Below the pieces are notes generated by a model. That model worked only from the letters and a program-made list of their open reading frames with translations, ran no database searches and was not told the origin of the DNA. The position numbers and the translations under genes are program-made. This document shows, piece by piece, positions 1 to 11,700 of a stretch of 64,000 nt of DNA; within the stretch, counting starts at the first letter, position 1; each line of letters begins with the position of its first letter. This DNA is from Steinernema hermaphroditum (lineage: Eukaryota; Nematoda; Chromadorea; Rhabditida; Steinernematidae): contig CM059624.1 in the NCBI GenBank assembly GCA_030435675.1, positions 9,572,769-9,636,768 on the forward strand, given 5' to 3'.

Positions 1-158
1 CTTTAAAACTGCCCAGTTTCAAATGGTCTGTGTCCCAACGCGATTGAGATTAGGAAAGTTCAGCCTCTCCGACCGCACAACGCGAATATTCCCTCTGAAC
101 CGTTTTTCCCTTCTAATCGATGCGAGAACGTCGCCAGTTCATGAGTGCTCCCTTGTAG

Positions 159-1648
159 GACAAAGCAGAAGGTCGACAGGAAGAACGTGCTGAACGAGCT
201 GACTGCGCTCCGCTCGAACTTCGGAAGACTTCTGAAGCTGGTGAAGGACGCGGTGCAGGCCGTAGGTGACTTCTTCTCTGGCTCCCTGAATCCGCTCTCT
301 TCTTCAGCACTGCAAAGCCATCACCGAGCAGAAACTCAAGCAGAGTCGGGCGATGGACAAGCTGCTCATCAAGGAAGCGCATCTCCAGGTGAGATCTGAC
401 TATTTCTGCTCCCTTACAGGCTCTTTCAGAAAGCGTGTGACGAGAAAGACCAAAAGATAACTGAGCAAGAAGAAAAGATCCAGCTGCTGAAGAGCCAGAA
501 TCAGGAGGCCGTGGTCGAGGCTGCCAAGATCAATGGAGCTGAAGGTTTGTAGCGATCGGCCTAATCTTTCGTAGCATGTGATTTTAGAAGTTCCTGCGAG
601 GTGCGAGGCCTGCATCGCACACCTCGCTCAGATCGAGCAGATGAGGATAGAACGGGACGAGCACCGCGAGCAGATAGAGGAGCTACGATCGGGGAAGGCT
701 CAGGCGGTGGCGCAGCTGGACATCGCCAAGGACGAGAACGAGAAGATGAAGCTCGAGCTGAAAAGGGCGAACTTCCAACGCGACGCCTGGAAGGCGAATG
801 TGATCAAGCTGGAAGACGAGATCAAGCAGCTCAAGAAGACCGCCAAGGAAGAGGCTAGGCGCCACGCCCTGCAGCTGGAGGAGGTCTCGGCCGTTCCCAT
901 CAAACTGGACTCCTCGATAGGTGCTAGCTCTCCCGGAGAAACAGGCGACGTCCACGTGAGTACGACGGGCACGCCTAGCGACTCCAGCTCCGACAAGGGA
1001 GGATCTCTCCCCGTGGCGCAGTCCCCCGCCACCTCCTCGACGGACTGCAAAGTGAAGTCCAAAGAACAGTCTTCAGAGGCGCCGAAGGAGGGCGTACAGA
1101 GGACGGCGAAGCAGCCGAAGTTTAAGAAGCAGCAGAGAAATCAGATAAACACTCCCAGCCACTACACTCCTCCAGCGATACGGCACCAACCGCCTCATGT
1201 GGCGCCCGTTCCCAACGGATCATCTTCTTGTGACCCGCCACCCAGAAAACGGCCATATGGACAATCTTCGTATCACCCTCCTTCGAACGATCGCTTCCCT
1301 CCGCGTCCTACTTCCTACAATAAGTTCCCCGGGCGCCGCGAAGAATGGCGCGCTCCCAGAGAGCACATGAGCGACTCGTGGGTGAAGGCGAGCCCCGCTC
1401 AGAGCGCCTCGACCCGGAACGCACCCCTGGATCGTAGCCAGGACAGCTGGAGCCGTTCGGACTCCTGGAGAGAGCAGCCACCGTCTCGAGAACTACTCGA
1501 GCCCTCCTCCGGATCGGAGTCACAATACGCCTACGATTACGACTACGATCGAGGCGGTTACAGAGGGACGCCGACGGCGACAGGTCGCCCGCATGTGAAC
1601 ACTCCTTCTGTCGCCACGAGGGGAAGAGGCGACGTAAGGTGGTGGTAG
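159..1648 (+). CDS. Coiled-coil protein with basic, RG/SR-rich tail (5' end outside or unresolved)
   Basis: Four exons are readable: 159-261, 308-388, 430-544 and 588-1648, joined in frame (introns with GTAGGT/GTGAGA/GTTTGT donors and TTCAG/TTTCAG/TTTTAG acceptors), giving about 452 visible residues. The first exon begins at an acceptor, so upstream exons exist or are unresolved in bases 1-158. The first 200 residues are heptad-rich coiled coil (for example the block starting CEACIAHLAQIEQMRIERD). The second half is low-complexity: Ser/Thr-rich, then Pro/Arg-rich with YDYDYDRGGYRG and RGRGDVRWW at the C-terminus, which suggests RNA or nucleic-acid contact. The N-terminal half loosely recalls TNIP/ABIN-type adaptors, but I see no diagnostic motif and assign no function. 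Stop TAG at 1646-1648, followed by AATAAA at 1719. Confidence 0.8.
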
Positions 1649-1718
1649 CACCATGCAATCTCCGCGTCCTCATCAGAGTATTTATGTAGATAAAAAAACG
1701 ATTCTTTACGGGCATGAA

Positions 1719-1724
1719 AATAAA
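1719..1724 (+). terminator. Polyadenylation signal of the coiled-coil gene
   Basis: AATAAA 71 nt after the stop codon of the upstream gene. Confidence 0.7.
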
Positions 1725-1822
1725 GTTTACATTGTCGTGGCCTTTTCTGTCCAGTGGTTCGCAACCGTCTCCTACTTTTGACCACTTATCGCGATGCTAG
1801 ACTGTCCATGTTTAAGGTAGCC

Positions 1823-2170
1823 ATGCCCCCGAAAGCAGCGAAGAAAGCCGACCCGAAGGCCTCGAAGGCTCCGAAGGCCGGAGGCGGCGGCGGAAAGGCG
1901 AAGAAGAAGAAGTGGTCGAAGGGAAAGGTCCGTGACAAGCTGAACAATATGGTCCTCTTCGACAAGGCCACCTACGACAAGCTGTACAAGGAGGTTGTCT
2001 CCTACAAGCTCATCACTCCCTCTGTCGTCTCCGAACGTCTGAAGGTGCGCGCCTCCCTGGCCAAGCAGGGCCTCGCCGAACTCGCCGCCAAGGGCCTGAT
2101 CAAGCCGATCATCAAGCATAGCGGCCAGCAGGTGTACACCCGCGCCACGAAGGCCGAGGACGCTGAGTGA
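1823..2170 (+). CDS. rps-25: 40S ribosomal protein eS25 (RPS-25)
   Basis: Single-exon gene of 115 residues, the usual length of eS25. The start [20 protein letters not shown] is a Lys/Ala/Gly-rich tail. The conserved core follows: [36 protein letters not shown] (winged-helix domain) and the C-terminal [13 protein letters not shown]. It is a component of the small ribosomal subunit in the cytoplasm. I chose the ATG at 1823 because an AG acceptor-like site (1819-1820) lies two bases upstream, as expected for a trans-spliced nematode leader, and because the family begins MPPK; the in-frame ATG at 1754 would add an unrelated extension. It is convergent with the FKBP gene, with 78 nt between stop codons. 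Confidence 0.97.
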   Translation: MPPKAAKKADPKASKAPKAGGGGGKAKKKKWSKGKVRDKLNNMVLFDKATYDKLYKEVVSYKLITPSVVSERLKVRASLAKQGLAELAAKGLIKPIIKHSGQQVYTRATKAEDAE

Positions 2171-2220
2171 GGAGCCTAGGCATGCTCTTGTTGATGTTGT
2201 TGTTTGTTGGAATTAAATAT

Positions 2221-2226
2221 TTTATT
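2221..2226 (-). terminator. Polyadenylation signal of the FKBP gene
   Basis: AATAAA on the minus strand, 22 nt after the FKBP stop; it lies within the 3' flank of rps-25, so the two convergent transcripts probably overlap. Confidence 0.65.
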
Positions 2227-2248
2227 GAAAATTCAACAAAACGGGAGT

Positions 2249-3179
2249 TCAGAGTTCGTCGTTCTTCTTGATGAGCTTGACGAGTTCGATCTCGAAGTGG
2301 AGATACGAGTTCCCGGGGATGAGGGACCCTTTTCCTTTGGCGCCGTAGCCAAGTTCGGGCGGGATAACCACCTTTCTGCGCTCTCCTTCGCACATCCCTG
2401 TCATCGCACGCTCCATACCTAAAATGAGCCTTAGCGGAGAGCTCGGATCGAGGTGCCCACCGGTGATGACTTGATTGGCGCCGAGCTTGAAGATGAAGGG
2501 CTTCTGGCGGTGGACGCTGGAGTCGATGAACTGTCCGTTCTCGAGGTAGAGGGTGTAGTGCTGGTGGATGGTGTCGCCGACCTCCGCCTTGCGGCACACG
2601 TCCTCCTCGATCTTGTGGGTTTGCTCAATGCGGAGACCGTCGTCTTCCACCCACTTCTCTCCGGGGTTCGGGCGGAAGATGCTCTTCAGCTCGACGAAGT
2701 AGAAGAGCGGGTCTCCCTCCACGACTCCTTGGGGCCGTTCCTCGTACTCATAGGCCTCGTAGGGAATCATAATTTTCCGCTGCTCGCCCTCGCACATGCC
2801 ACGCATGGCTTCGTCCATCGCCTGGAGGGCCTGGCCATAGCCGAGCTTGAAGATGAACCTGAAAGTGGCCATTCATCGGGAGTCCACGTAGTGGCTACGG
2901 TACTCCGCAAGACTTACGGCTTTCCGTTGAAGTTGGAGCCGATGACTTTTCCCTTGTGGTCGGAGAGTTTGAAGAACTGCTCGAGAGTGTCTCCCGGCTC
3001 CGATTGGATCTTACATTTCTTCTCTAAAGGACCTTGAAAAGGGAGAAAGAAGCCGAGGCTGTACCAGGGATCTTGCGGATGATCTCGATTTCGACGCCTT
3101 CTTCGGTGGTCCACGTGCGGACGTCGGAAGAAGCGAGGGCGATTCCGAGGAGCCCGAGGAAGAGGAGAACGACGCGCAT
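2249..3179 (-). CDS. ER-resident FKBP peptidyl-prolyl isomerase with two FK506-binding domains
   Basis: Four exons (3065-3179, 2918-3023, 2461-2858, 2249-2418) encode 262 residues. The signal peptide starts [16 protein letters not shown]. Domain 1 (about residues 30-140) contains [20 protein letters not shown] and [18 protein letters not shown]. Domain 2 (about 150-255) contains [20 protein letters not shown] and [17 protein letters not shown] followed by [12 protein letters not shown]. The C-terminus KNDEL is an HDEL-type ER-retrieval signal. This matches the secretory-pathway FKBs of C. elegans (fkb-3/-4/-5/-7 type), which help fold cuticle collagen; that role is inferred from the family. 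The 42-nt intron in domain 2 is open in frame, so naive ORF calls include it. Intron 2859-2917 carries a TACGGTA palindrome. Confidence 0.95.
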
Positions 3180-3302
3180 CTTCGGAGACCGCAGAGCGCG
3201 AGTGAGCCCCTTCGGGACGCCTCAAGGTCGTCGGGCGTCTTCGAATCGATGAGTTGGAGCGCGCGATGTGGGTCACTCGGTTCCGCACTCGGGAACGCCG
3301 CG

Positions 3303-3308
3303 TTTATT
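3303..3308 (-). terminator. Polyadenylation signal of the small secreted-protein gene
   Basis: Minus-strand AATAAA 34 nt beyond the stop of the gene at 3342-3871. Confidence 0.6.
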
Positions 3309-3341
3309 ACCAACAAACAGTTATTAGGTACAAGAAGGAAA

Positions 3342-3871
3342 CTATCGGCCGAAGGGACGCGCCATATGGCCCATCTTGACGCCAGCCGGCTCGATGCCGC
3401 CGCTGAAGGAGCCTCCGACGCTGTAGATCGGCTTGTCGCCCTCCTCCTCGTCGGGAAGCACGTGCAGATAGGAGCCGATTCCCTGCAGACGGTCTCATCT
3501 AAGGGAAGAGGGCTTGCAGCAGTACCTGTCGGTTTCCGTTGGCGCCCATCTCGACCATCGAGTAGTAGGGTCGCAGAATGCCGAGGATGTCTGAGTCGCC
3601 GCCACCCACGAGGCCTCCGACCTCGTCGAGATCCTTGATTCCCTGGTTACTGTAGCCGAAGTTCTTCATTTGCTGCTCCTGGAGGGGCTCGTCGCCCTCC
3701 AGATCGTCGCCTTCCGGAGGAGTGTAGCTGTGGGGCTCGAACTTCTCGGCCCATTTCATGTTCATAAGCCTCATCGGGTCGCCTTCAGGGGAATGGGCAA
3801 AAAGCATCTCAACGCCACTTACCTGCGGTGAGCGACAGAAACGCAGAAAAGACGACGAGAGACACGAACAT
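3342..3871 (-). CDS. Small secreted protein, possible peptide precursor, unrecognised family
   Basis: Three exons (3823-3871, 3526-3782, 3342-3482) give 148 residues. The start MFVSLVVFSAFLSLTAG is a clear signal peptide. The mature part is acidic (PPEGDDLEGDEPLQEQQ), then has a Gly-rich stretch (VGGLVGGGDSDILGILRPYY) and ends GHMARPFGR. No Cys pairs and no dibasic processing sites are evident. The phases fix the unusual acceptor: the first intron (3783-3822) must end CTGAAG rather than CAG, and the second intron (3483-3525) must end CTGCAG because the nearer TTAG acceptor gives the wrong frame. The FGR end resembles an amidation signal (F-G-R to F-amide), but this is speculative. I do not recognise the family. 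Confidence 0.75.
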
Positions 3872-4355
3872 TCCGGGCAGAGCGCTCGAGAGTGATCCCA
3901 GATCCGAGAATTTCAGCCCCTCCCGAAACGACCCAGATCCCCTTCTAAACATAGAAGAAGGGTGCGAAGAGGAGGAAATCTCCGAAAGGGCTAATCGCTT
4001 AATTCTGTTTAGTTTGACACGCGATCTCCGGCGACGTCACAAAGGGTGAAAGGGAGATGAGTTCTCGCCGACCGCAAAAACGCTCTTAGGTAGAGAGTGA
4101 GTGGTACATTCTGTTGCGCTAAGGGTCACTGCGGTAGTGCGGCGCTTTCTTGCCGATTTTCACTTCTTGCCGATTCTCGTGATATGCCCATTTTCATTGT
4201 AATTAAGTTAAATAATTTACTTAGTTTAATGAAGGTGCCGTAATACAAGCTTGCACATAGCAGTTTACAGACAAATCCATGTAAAGTCTTCATTAAAGAA
4301 GTGTTTGAGAACTTTAAGTTCGTATAAGATGGGTCATTTCAACAGTTCCAGCATA
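3872..4355. other. Intergenic, nothing supported
   Basis: No open frame with coding character. A possible trans-splice acceptor lies at 4350-4351 just before the next start. Confidence 0.5.
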
Positions 4356-4843
4356 ATGCAGTTCTACTTTCTCCTTTGCCTTCTACTCTACGCCATGCGA
4401 AGCACTCAAACCACAACCTCCGCTCCTTCAATCGAACTTTACATTCCTCGAGTAGGTCTACTCCAGCGATGACCCTAACCGCTTGTCCCAGAACGACCCA
4501 ATCAAGGAGGAAGACCTGGCACGACTCCGGGCCATCTACTACGTCATCATCGTGCCTCCTCCCCTGGAACAAAGCCCCAAGGAGTCGATCCTCGCCTCCG
4601 ACCCAAGATTTCTGAGCGCTGGTCACTATCGCATACGTAAGTTTCATTCGGTGGCAAAAAAACGCGTCGTTCCCCTCGAGTGACTCTCGATTACGCGACT
4701 GTTTGCTCTCAGGCGGAGGAAACGCCGAGGGAACCTGGGTCGGCGTCGGTTCCCTGCTTCGAACATCGTTCGGATTCGAAACGCAAACAAACACGCGCGA
4801 GACGAGATCACGATTGTTTTCAGTAGGACGACGCTCGGATTAG
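4356..4843 (+). pseudogene. Small secreted-protein gene with a frame break (hypothetical)
   Basis: The first part encodes a signal peptide (MQFYFLLCLLLYAMRSTQTT) and continues to IELYIPR near 4450. A different frame then gives DDPNRLSQNDPIKEEDLARL and continues to 4636, where a GTAAGT donor opens an intron (4637-4712) ending TTTGCTCTCAG. The last exon (4713-4843) ends FSVGRRSD and a TAG. The two frames meet around 4450-4458 with no possible intron between them: there is no suitable donor and only about 15 nt. Removing a single base from the GG at 4456-4457 would make one continuous protein, so this is either an assembly error, a recent null allele or a misread. The family is not recognised; the sequence does look protein-like across the junction. 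Confidence 0.45.
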
Positions 4844-5711
4844 GACGGCGCAGGACGAGGAGATTCCGGCGGGTTGGAGGCACTCGTGAGCGACTATTTG
4901 TGATCGTTTGGAAGCTGAGCGAGAGGACAGAGAACGAATTGGTGCATGCCTGAAAGGATACTGTAGGAATCAGAAAATCGGTACTTTGAGTGTCTCCTGA
5001 AGCCCAGTCTCCCCTCATTCTGTCGCCGGCCTGACCCCCAGATTGCGCCTGACTGTCAATCGCCTTCCGCCTTGCGACTGGCGCCTTCGGCCTCTAATTG
5101 TAACTGTCACTTTCGGCGCGAAACTGACAGTTCGGAGCGGAAATCACTGCGCTGTTTGTTCTCTCTATTGTGCATTTTGAACGATTTGCATTTCCGCGAA
5201 CGGATCGAAGATAAGAGTGTTTGCACTTCGGTTTTTGCTCTAGTGATTTGATGCCTTATAGGGCTGTGCCTGTGAGATGATTGGCCAGATACCTAGTGAA
5301 TTCACAAGTAGCCCCATTCGGTGCCTCGTCGGCTAATCCTCACGTTCTTCTGTTCGGACTCGGCGACGTCCACTCAGACGGACAGATGTCGGGACGCACA
5401 AAAAGTCGAGAGCGCTTTTTGGGTCGTGAGATGAGTCGCTTCTTGTCTCATTCCAATGATTTCACAATTCCCACACTTCTTACTCGGCCGGGCCCTTCAG
5501 CCTCATATCATTGTCGCGACTAATAGCTTAAGCCCTCGCGACTTGACGTGCGACAGGTAAATGTTGAGTAAACGGCGGGGTTGAGTGCGCGCGGGTGTCG
5601 AAATCTGACTGACCGCTGCTGGACGACCTCGAAGAGCCGCCCAGATTTCAGTCTTCGAACCTCTCCTCCGCCGGTCGCCTCTGAAATAGAGCCGATCCCG
5701 TGGGTGCTGCC
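4844..5711. other. Intergenic region upstream of the Kunitz gene
   Basis: No supported gene. Contains a TACTGTA palindrome (4959-4965) and is presumably the promoter of the 5712 gene. Confidence 0.5.
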
Positions 5712-8700
5712 ATGCGGCGCCTTCTCCATTACGCCGCCCTCTTCTGTACATACTTCTGCGCCTTCTCTGCTCCATCCTCAGCTGATCTCAACTCTCCTAA
5801 TGAAACCCCCCTAGCCCCCAAAGACGATGCCCTCTCTGGAATTGGTTCTCTCGACGCCTTCCCAGCACCCCTCACCTTCTTCTTTAGATTTCTCCCTGCT
5901 ATGTGCCGACGGTGTTCCTCTGCTCATGGAAAACGACCTTCCGAAGCCGTGTTCGCCCCGGGCGAAGACGGGCTTCGACGCATGTCCCTCCAGCTTCTGG
6001 TGTCACGTGGGTCTCCCCAACACAACCAACTACTGCTGTCCCAGAAACAAGGAGGGTAAGTTACGTTTGAGATGTGAATTATTGCGCAAATTTGGTGAAA
6101 TTAGAAGAGGAAGAAGTCTCATTTGAATACCATAAGCAGCTCGTTTTGATGGGCCGGTTTGTGCACCAATCTTGAAGAACATTGGCTATGGGATGGCTAT
6201 GACTCTTTTACAAAGTATTCATTTACCCATGCCCTTGCGATCGTTAAAAGTTCACGAATAGCTAAGGCGAGAACCGACAGCTGAGAACCAAGAACTGAGA
6301 ACCTGAGCACGGTGGTTTATACACAGTATACATCGAAGATGTACGTCTCCCAGCATGAAGGCGATAACTTTAGTTCGCTATCATAAGTCCGACCCTTTTA
6401 GGCGACAACCCGTGCATGTTGCCGGCGGCCAAAGGCTTCGGAAAGGCGACTCTCCAGCGCTTCTTCTTCGACTCCCTGACGAAGTCCTGCATCGAAATGG
6501 AATACACAGGCTTTGGTGGCAACGAGAACAACTTCTTGTCCAAGGCAGAATGCGAGGGACGCTGTCGACGTGGGTGTCCTTCTGTTTGAACTCACATTCT
6601 CCTCTTTTTAGGCCCTGATGACCAAGTGAACATTCCGACGATCTACGTCCACACCGACGAGCTCCCAATCGTTCCCATCTTTAAACCTGTAACTCAGGCG
6701 CCTGGTGAGTGAGAGCGCTCCTCTGATCCACCCACCTTCTTTAGCTTTTTCGCCCAAAGTCGAGACGACTACACCGACAGCGGCTCCACCTAAACCAGTC
6801 AACCCCTGCAACCACCCTCCGGACAAGGGCATCGCCAGTGATCCACAGATCGCAAGAAGCATCCGGTTCTACTACGACCTCGCGGCGTCACACTGCGTCC
6901 AGTTCACCTACTTGGGAAGCGGAGGCAATATGAACAACTTCGAGACAGAACATCTCTGCATGGAGACCTGTGGGACCGGTGAGAGTCTTTTTGGTCGCAG
7001 TCCAGAGACGACATTTTCAGGTGGTCCTGAAGTCGCGAACTGTCTCTTCACTTTGGCCCTCGGGAACGGCGGCTACCGTATCCCTCGGTACTTCTACAAC
7101 GTAGAGAACAAGAAGTGTGAGAAGTTCTACTACACGGGGAGTGGGGGAAATCGGAATCGATTCGCCTCGCGTTCGGCCTGCATAGAGCTCTGCATCAAGG
7201 GGGTCACTCCGCCTCCGCCGACGCCTCTTGTAGAAGTCACCCAACCAACTGTGGCTCTCGAAGAGCCAGAAGACGCTCTAGAGAGCGGAGTCAAGTACAC
7301 TCACAACGTCCACTCTGTGAGACTCGCCACCAACGGTTCCGTCATCCCCTCTACCGTAGTCCTCACTCCTTCGGATCAGAGATATCCCATGGCGATGGCC
7401 TACCCCGCGCCTGCTGCGCTGACGATTCAAATGGGTCCCACCACGACACAGGTGTATCCGACTCTAGTCCACATTGAACGTAGGTGTATCTGGGAAATAC
7501 ATCTGTACAAAAGGGGCTCAAGGTCAACTTTAAAACATGGATTCTTTTCCAGTCGAACCTGTGCAAACGACGACTCCCGTGGCTATCGTGATCAATCCTA
7601 ACGGCAGTGACGTTCACCCCATGTCGTTCGGGAGACACAGCGCCCCTTCGCGCATGCCTAACACCGTGCAAATCGCCCACGGCGGATTCTCTCGGGTCGA
7701 CGGCAGTGCCCTCGGCCAGATGTACCCGATCTCGCCCTGCAGAAGGCCTTCCTTCTCGGGCATCTACGTGCAGAACTGCGCGGCCTCTGGGGGTTCGGGA
7801 TGTCCGCAGGGCTTCTTCTGTCAGTTCGGAGCATCCTTCGAGCAGTCCGTGTGCTGTCCTGTCCTGGGAGGGAACCCTTGTGTCCAGCCAAAGAGTTCTG
7901 GCGTGGGGCTGAGTGCCGTCGGGAGGTGGTACTACGACGCCGCCACCAACCACTGCAAGACTTTTCTCTTCCACGGGTTCCAGGTGGGAGATGATTTGAG
8001 AAGTGGCTGGATACATGCGACTTTAGGGGAACCAGAACAACTTCATGAGCTTCGAGCAGTGCCAGAAGACGTGCGGCGCGATCAACCCGTGTCTCCAGGG
8101 CCAACCTCTCATTCAGAACGACGTCAACCATCGCTGTTCCCCCAACAGACCTTCTTGTCCCGCGAACTACTACTGTCACATGGGCGCCGACTCTCTGGAC
8201 ACAGTGTGCTGTCCCGTGCCACTGATGGCGACCGTCGTAGACAAGGAGACGAAGCCGCTGGCGGGAATGAGCTTCAGAAGACGTAGGGCACTGCACCACA
8301 ATGAACGCCAACCGGGTCTTCTTCAGATTCTCCCTGCTCCATGAACGTGGCGGTGGGATCGGGCTCGAAGGTCCTCCACCGATGGGCCTACAGCCCTGTG
8401 CAGCAGGCCTGCGTCACCTTCGTGTACACAGGCGCCGCCGGCAACCAGAACAACTTCCTGACGAGGAACGACTGCGTGAACTCGTGTGTGGCCAAGATGA
8501 ACCCCTGCGGGGCGGGGAACCCTCTGATGGTGAACAACGACTTCGCGCAGTGTGATCGGAACGGAGTGACCGGGTGCCCGGCCTCCCACTTCTGCCACAT
8601 CGGAGCCACGACTGACACTACAGTATGCTGTCCCCGGACGGGGACCAACCGGTGCCATCTGACTTTGGCCACCGGAGGCGGATCCGCCATCCTGCATCGC

Positions 8701-11700
8701 TACTACTTCGACGCCGCCACCTCCACATGCCGAGCCTTCACCTACACCGGGATGGGGGGCAACGAGAACAACTTCTTGACCCTTCAGGAGTGCAGGAAGA
8801 CTTGTCCAGGTAAGCAGAGATCGTGCCGGGACCTTTCCAACTCTCCTTCAGAATTCGACAACCCCTGCGTCGGCGGCGCTCCTCCGATCAACCCCATCGA
8901 CGGAAGCGTCGGCTTCTGCTCCGCAGCGAATCCCTCCTGTCCTAAAGGCTTCTTCTGCCACGTGGGCGACAGTCGCCAAACTACCGTATGCTGTCCGAGG
9001 GTGGGCAGTCAATGCGACACTCCTATGGCCCTCGGCACGGGAAGCGCTCAACTACCTCGTTTCTACTACAACTCGCAGCGAAGAGCCTGTGAGACGTTTC
9101 TCTACACGGGCAAGGGTGGCAACCAGAACAACTTCTTGACGAAGGCAGAGTGCGAGAACGCTTGTCCCGTCCTCGACAACCCCTGCTCCGGCGGATTTCC
9201 CGCCCTCAGGAAGGACAGCGGCGACCCTGTCTTCTGCTCCACGGCCAGATCCGATATCTGCCCCGCAGGATTCTTCTGTCACATCGGGGCTACAGTAGCC
9301 ACCACCCTGTGCTGCCCGGGAGGTATAGTACTGTAGCTTGCGGGCCTAAGTCTAATTGATTTAGCGGGAGATCCGTGCCGAATGCCGATGGCGAAGGGAA
9401 ACGGACACGCCGTCATGAACCGCTGGTACTTCAACTCGGAGTCGCGCGTTTGTGTCAGTTTCGTCTACAGTGGCCGCGGAGGTAACCACAACAACTTCAT
9501 GTCGAGGAGCCAGTGTACAAAGGCTTGTCCCGAGTACAGGTGGGTGCAGCCCTCTCCGGTCCCATCCCCAGTCCTCTTCTAGAAGCCCTTGTCCCGGCGG
9601 TCAGCCCCACATCGGCCTCAGCGGCCAGATCACCCACTGCGGAGCGACGGGACCCTCGATCTGTCCGACGACCTTCTGGTGCCACGTTGGCGCCACTCTG
9701 GACACCTCCGTCTGCTGTCCAGGCGCCGCCGATCCCTGCGACCAGCCTCTGACGCGGGGGTCTGGCACCTCTCAGCTCCTACGCTTCTACTACAATCGCG
9801 ACTCGCGATCCTGTCAGCAGTTCCAGTACACAGGTCTCGGAGGCAATGAGAACAACTTCTTGACCCTCAAGGCCTGCGAGGAGCGCTGTCCGGGTGAGTC
9901 TCCATGGCTCCCTCCTCCTCCACAAAGCCTCATCTTCAGTCTTCGTGAATCCATGCGCCATGGGAACGCCCCAGATGGACGACTGGACTCCTGTCGCCTG
10001 CAGCGCCGCCGACCCCTCCGTGTGTGGTCCCAAGTTCTTCTGCCACATAGGCGCCACCGAGGAGACGACCATCTGCTGTCCCGGCAGGGTGGACGACGTG
10101 TGCAACGAGCCTCGGATTGCGGGCACCGGCGACGCCTCCCTCCCGCGCTTCGCCTTCAACCCCCTCACGCGCCAGTGCCTTCCCTTCCTCTACACGGGCG
10201 TCGGCGGCAACCAGAACAACTTCCTCAGCAAGGCGAGCTGCGAGCACGCCTGTCCAGTGCTCCAGAACCCCTGCTCCGGCGGCGAGCCGGCCACCAACAC
10301 CAACGGTCACTACGTCTCCTGCTCCAGCTCGCAACCCAACGTCTGTCCCTCGGGCTACTGGTGCCACGTCGGTAGCGACGTCACCGCCTCGGTGTGCTGT
10401 CCCGGGGCAGAGAATCCGTGCGCACTCCCAGCCTCCCCGGGCACCGGAAAGGCCGCCATCAGCCGTTGGTACTTCGACTCGAATCTCCGCAGATGCACGC
10501 GTTTCACCTACTCCGGGAAAGGAGGCAACCAGAACAACTTCTTGACCCTCCAGGAGTGCCAGCTCCGATGCCCCGAGTTCCAGAACCCGTGCGCCACCGG
10601 CGATCCCGCCCAGGCACCCTCTGGTGGCATCCTCTTCTGCAGCGCCGAGCGCCAGATCTGCCCGAGCTCCTACTGGTGCCATCTGGGCGCCTCTGCCGAT
10701 GCCTCCGTGTGCTGTCCTAGCCTTGGGGACCCGTGCCTCTCGGCGATGACCCCGGGGACGGGCCACGCGAAGCTCCCCCGCTGGTACTTCAATCAGAACA
10801 CGCGCCAGTGCCTCCAATTCACCTACACCGGCAGTGGCGGCAACGCCAACAACTTCCTGGCCGAGGCAGCCTGCGTCGCGAAGTGCCCTGTCTTTAGGAA
10901 TCCGTGTCCCAACGCCGTGGGTGGCGGTCTGTTCACGGTCACCCGGTGCAGCGCCCAGAATCCGTTCGCGTGCCCCGCCGGCCACTGGTGTCACATCGGA
11001 GGCACCAGCGAGACCTCCGTGTGCTGTCCGGGAGCCTCCGACCCTTGCAGTCTTCCCCTCCAGCAGGGTGTTCCCGGGAACGCTGGTCCCTACACGCGAT
11101 GGTACTTCGACACGACCACACGCATCTGTAGAGCCTTCCAATACTCCGGCTTCGAAGGCAACGAGAACAACTTCTTGACGCGCGAAGACTGCGCCCAGCG
11201 CTGTCCGGAGTTCGTGAACCCCTGTTACTCGGGAGACCCCTTCCGGGAGACTCTGACAGGCCTCGTCAGGTTCTGCCAGGCGAACTCCGGATTCGACTGT
11301 CCGCCCTCCTTCTACTGCCACTTGGGCGCCGACGCGCAGACTACCGTATGCTGTCCGGGCAGCAGGGACCCCTGCACGTCGCCGCTCTCCATCGGCTCGG
11401 GAACGGCGAATCTGCCGCGATGGTACTTCAACACACAGAGCAGAAGATGTCAGCAGTTCGTCTACACCGGCATCGGAGGCAATAACAACAACTTCTTGAG
11501 CCGAGAGGCCTGCACGGCCACTTGTCCAGGTAGGAGACACCCACGAACCACGAGATATCGTTGCCTAGAATTCTCGAACCCCTGTGGACACGGCGCCCCT
11601 CTCACCTCGGTCGGTGGATCGATCACCTACTGCACCGCCCAGAATCCGCATATCTGTCCCCAGGGCTACTTCTGCCACGTCGGAAGCACCCAGGAGAGCA

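Noticed and set aside
9936..11540. 534-codon open frame on the minus strand opposite the Kunitz gene
   Set aside because: It is antisense to five near-identical Kunitz/lustrin units; codon bias of the sense strand keeps the antisense frame open. Composition is low-complexity Gly/Val/Ala/Glu with no domain.
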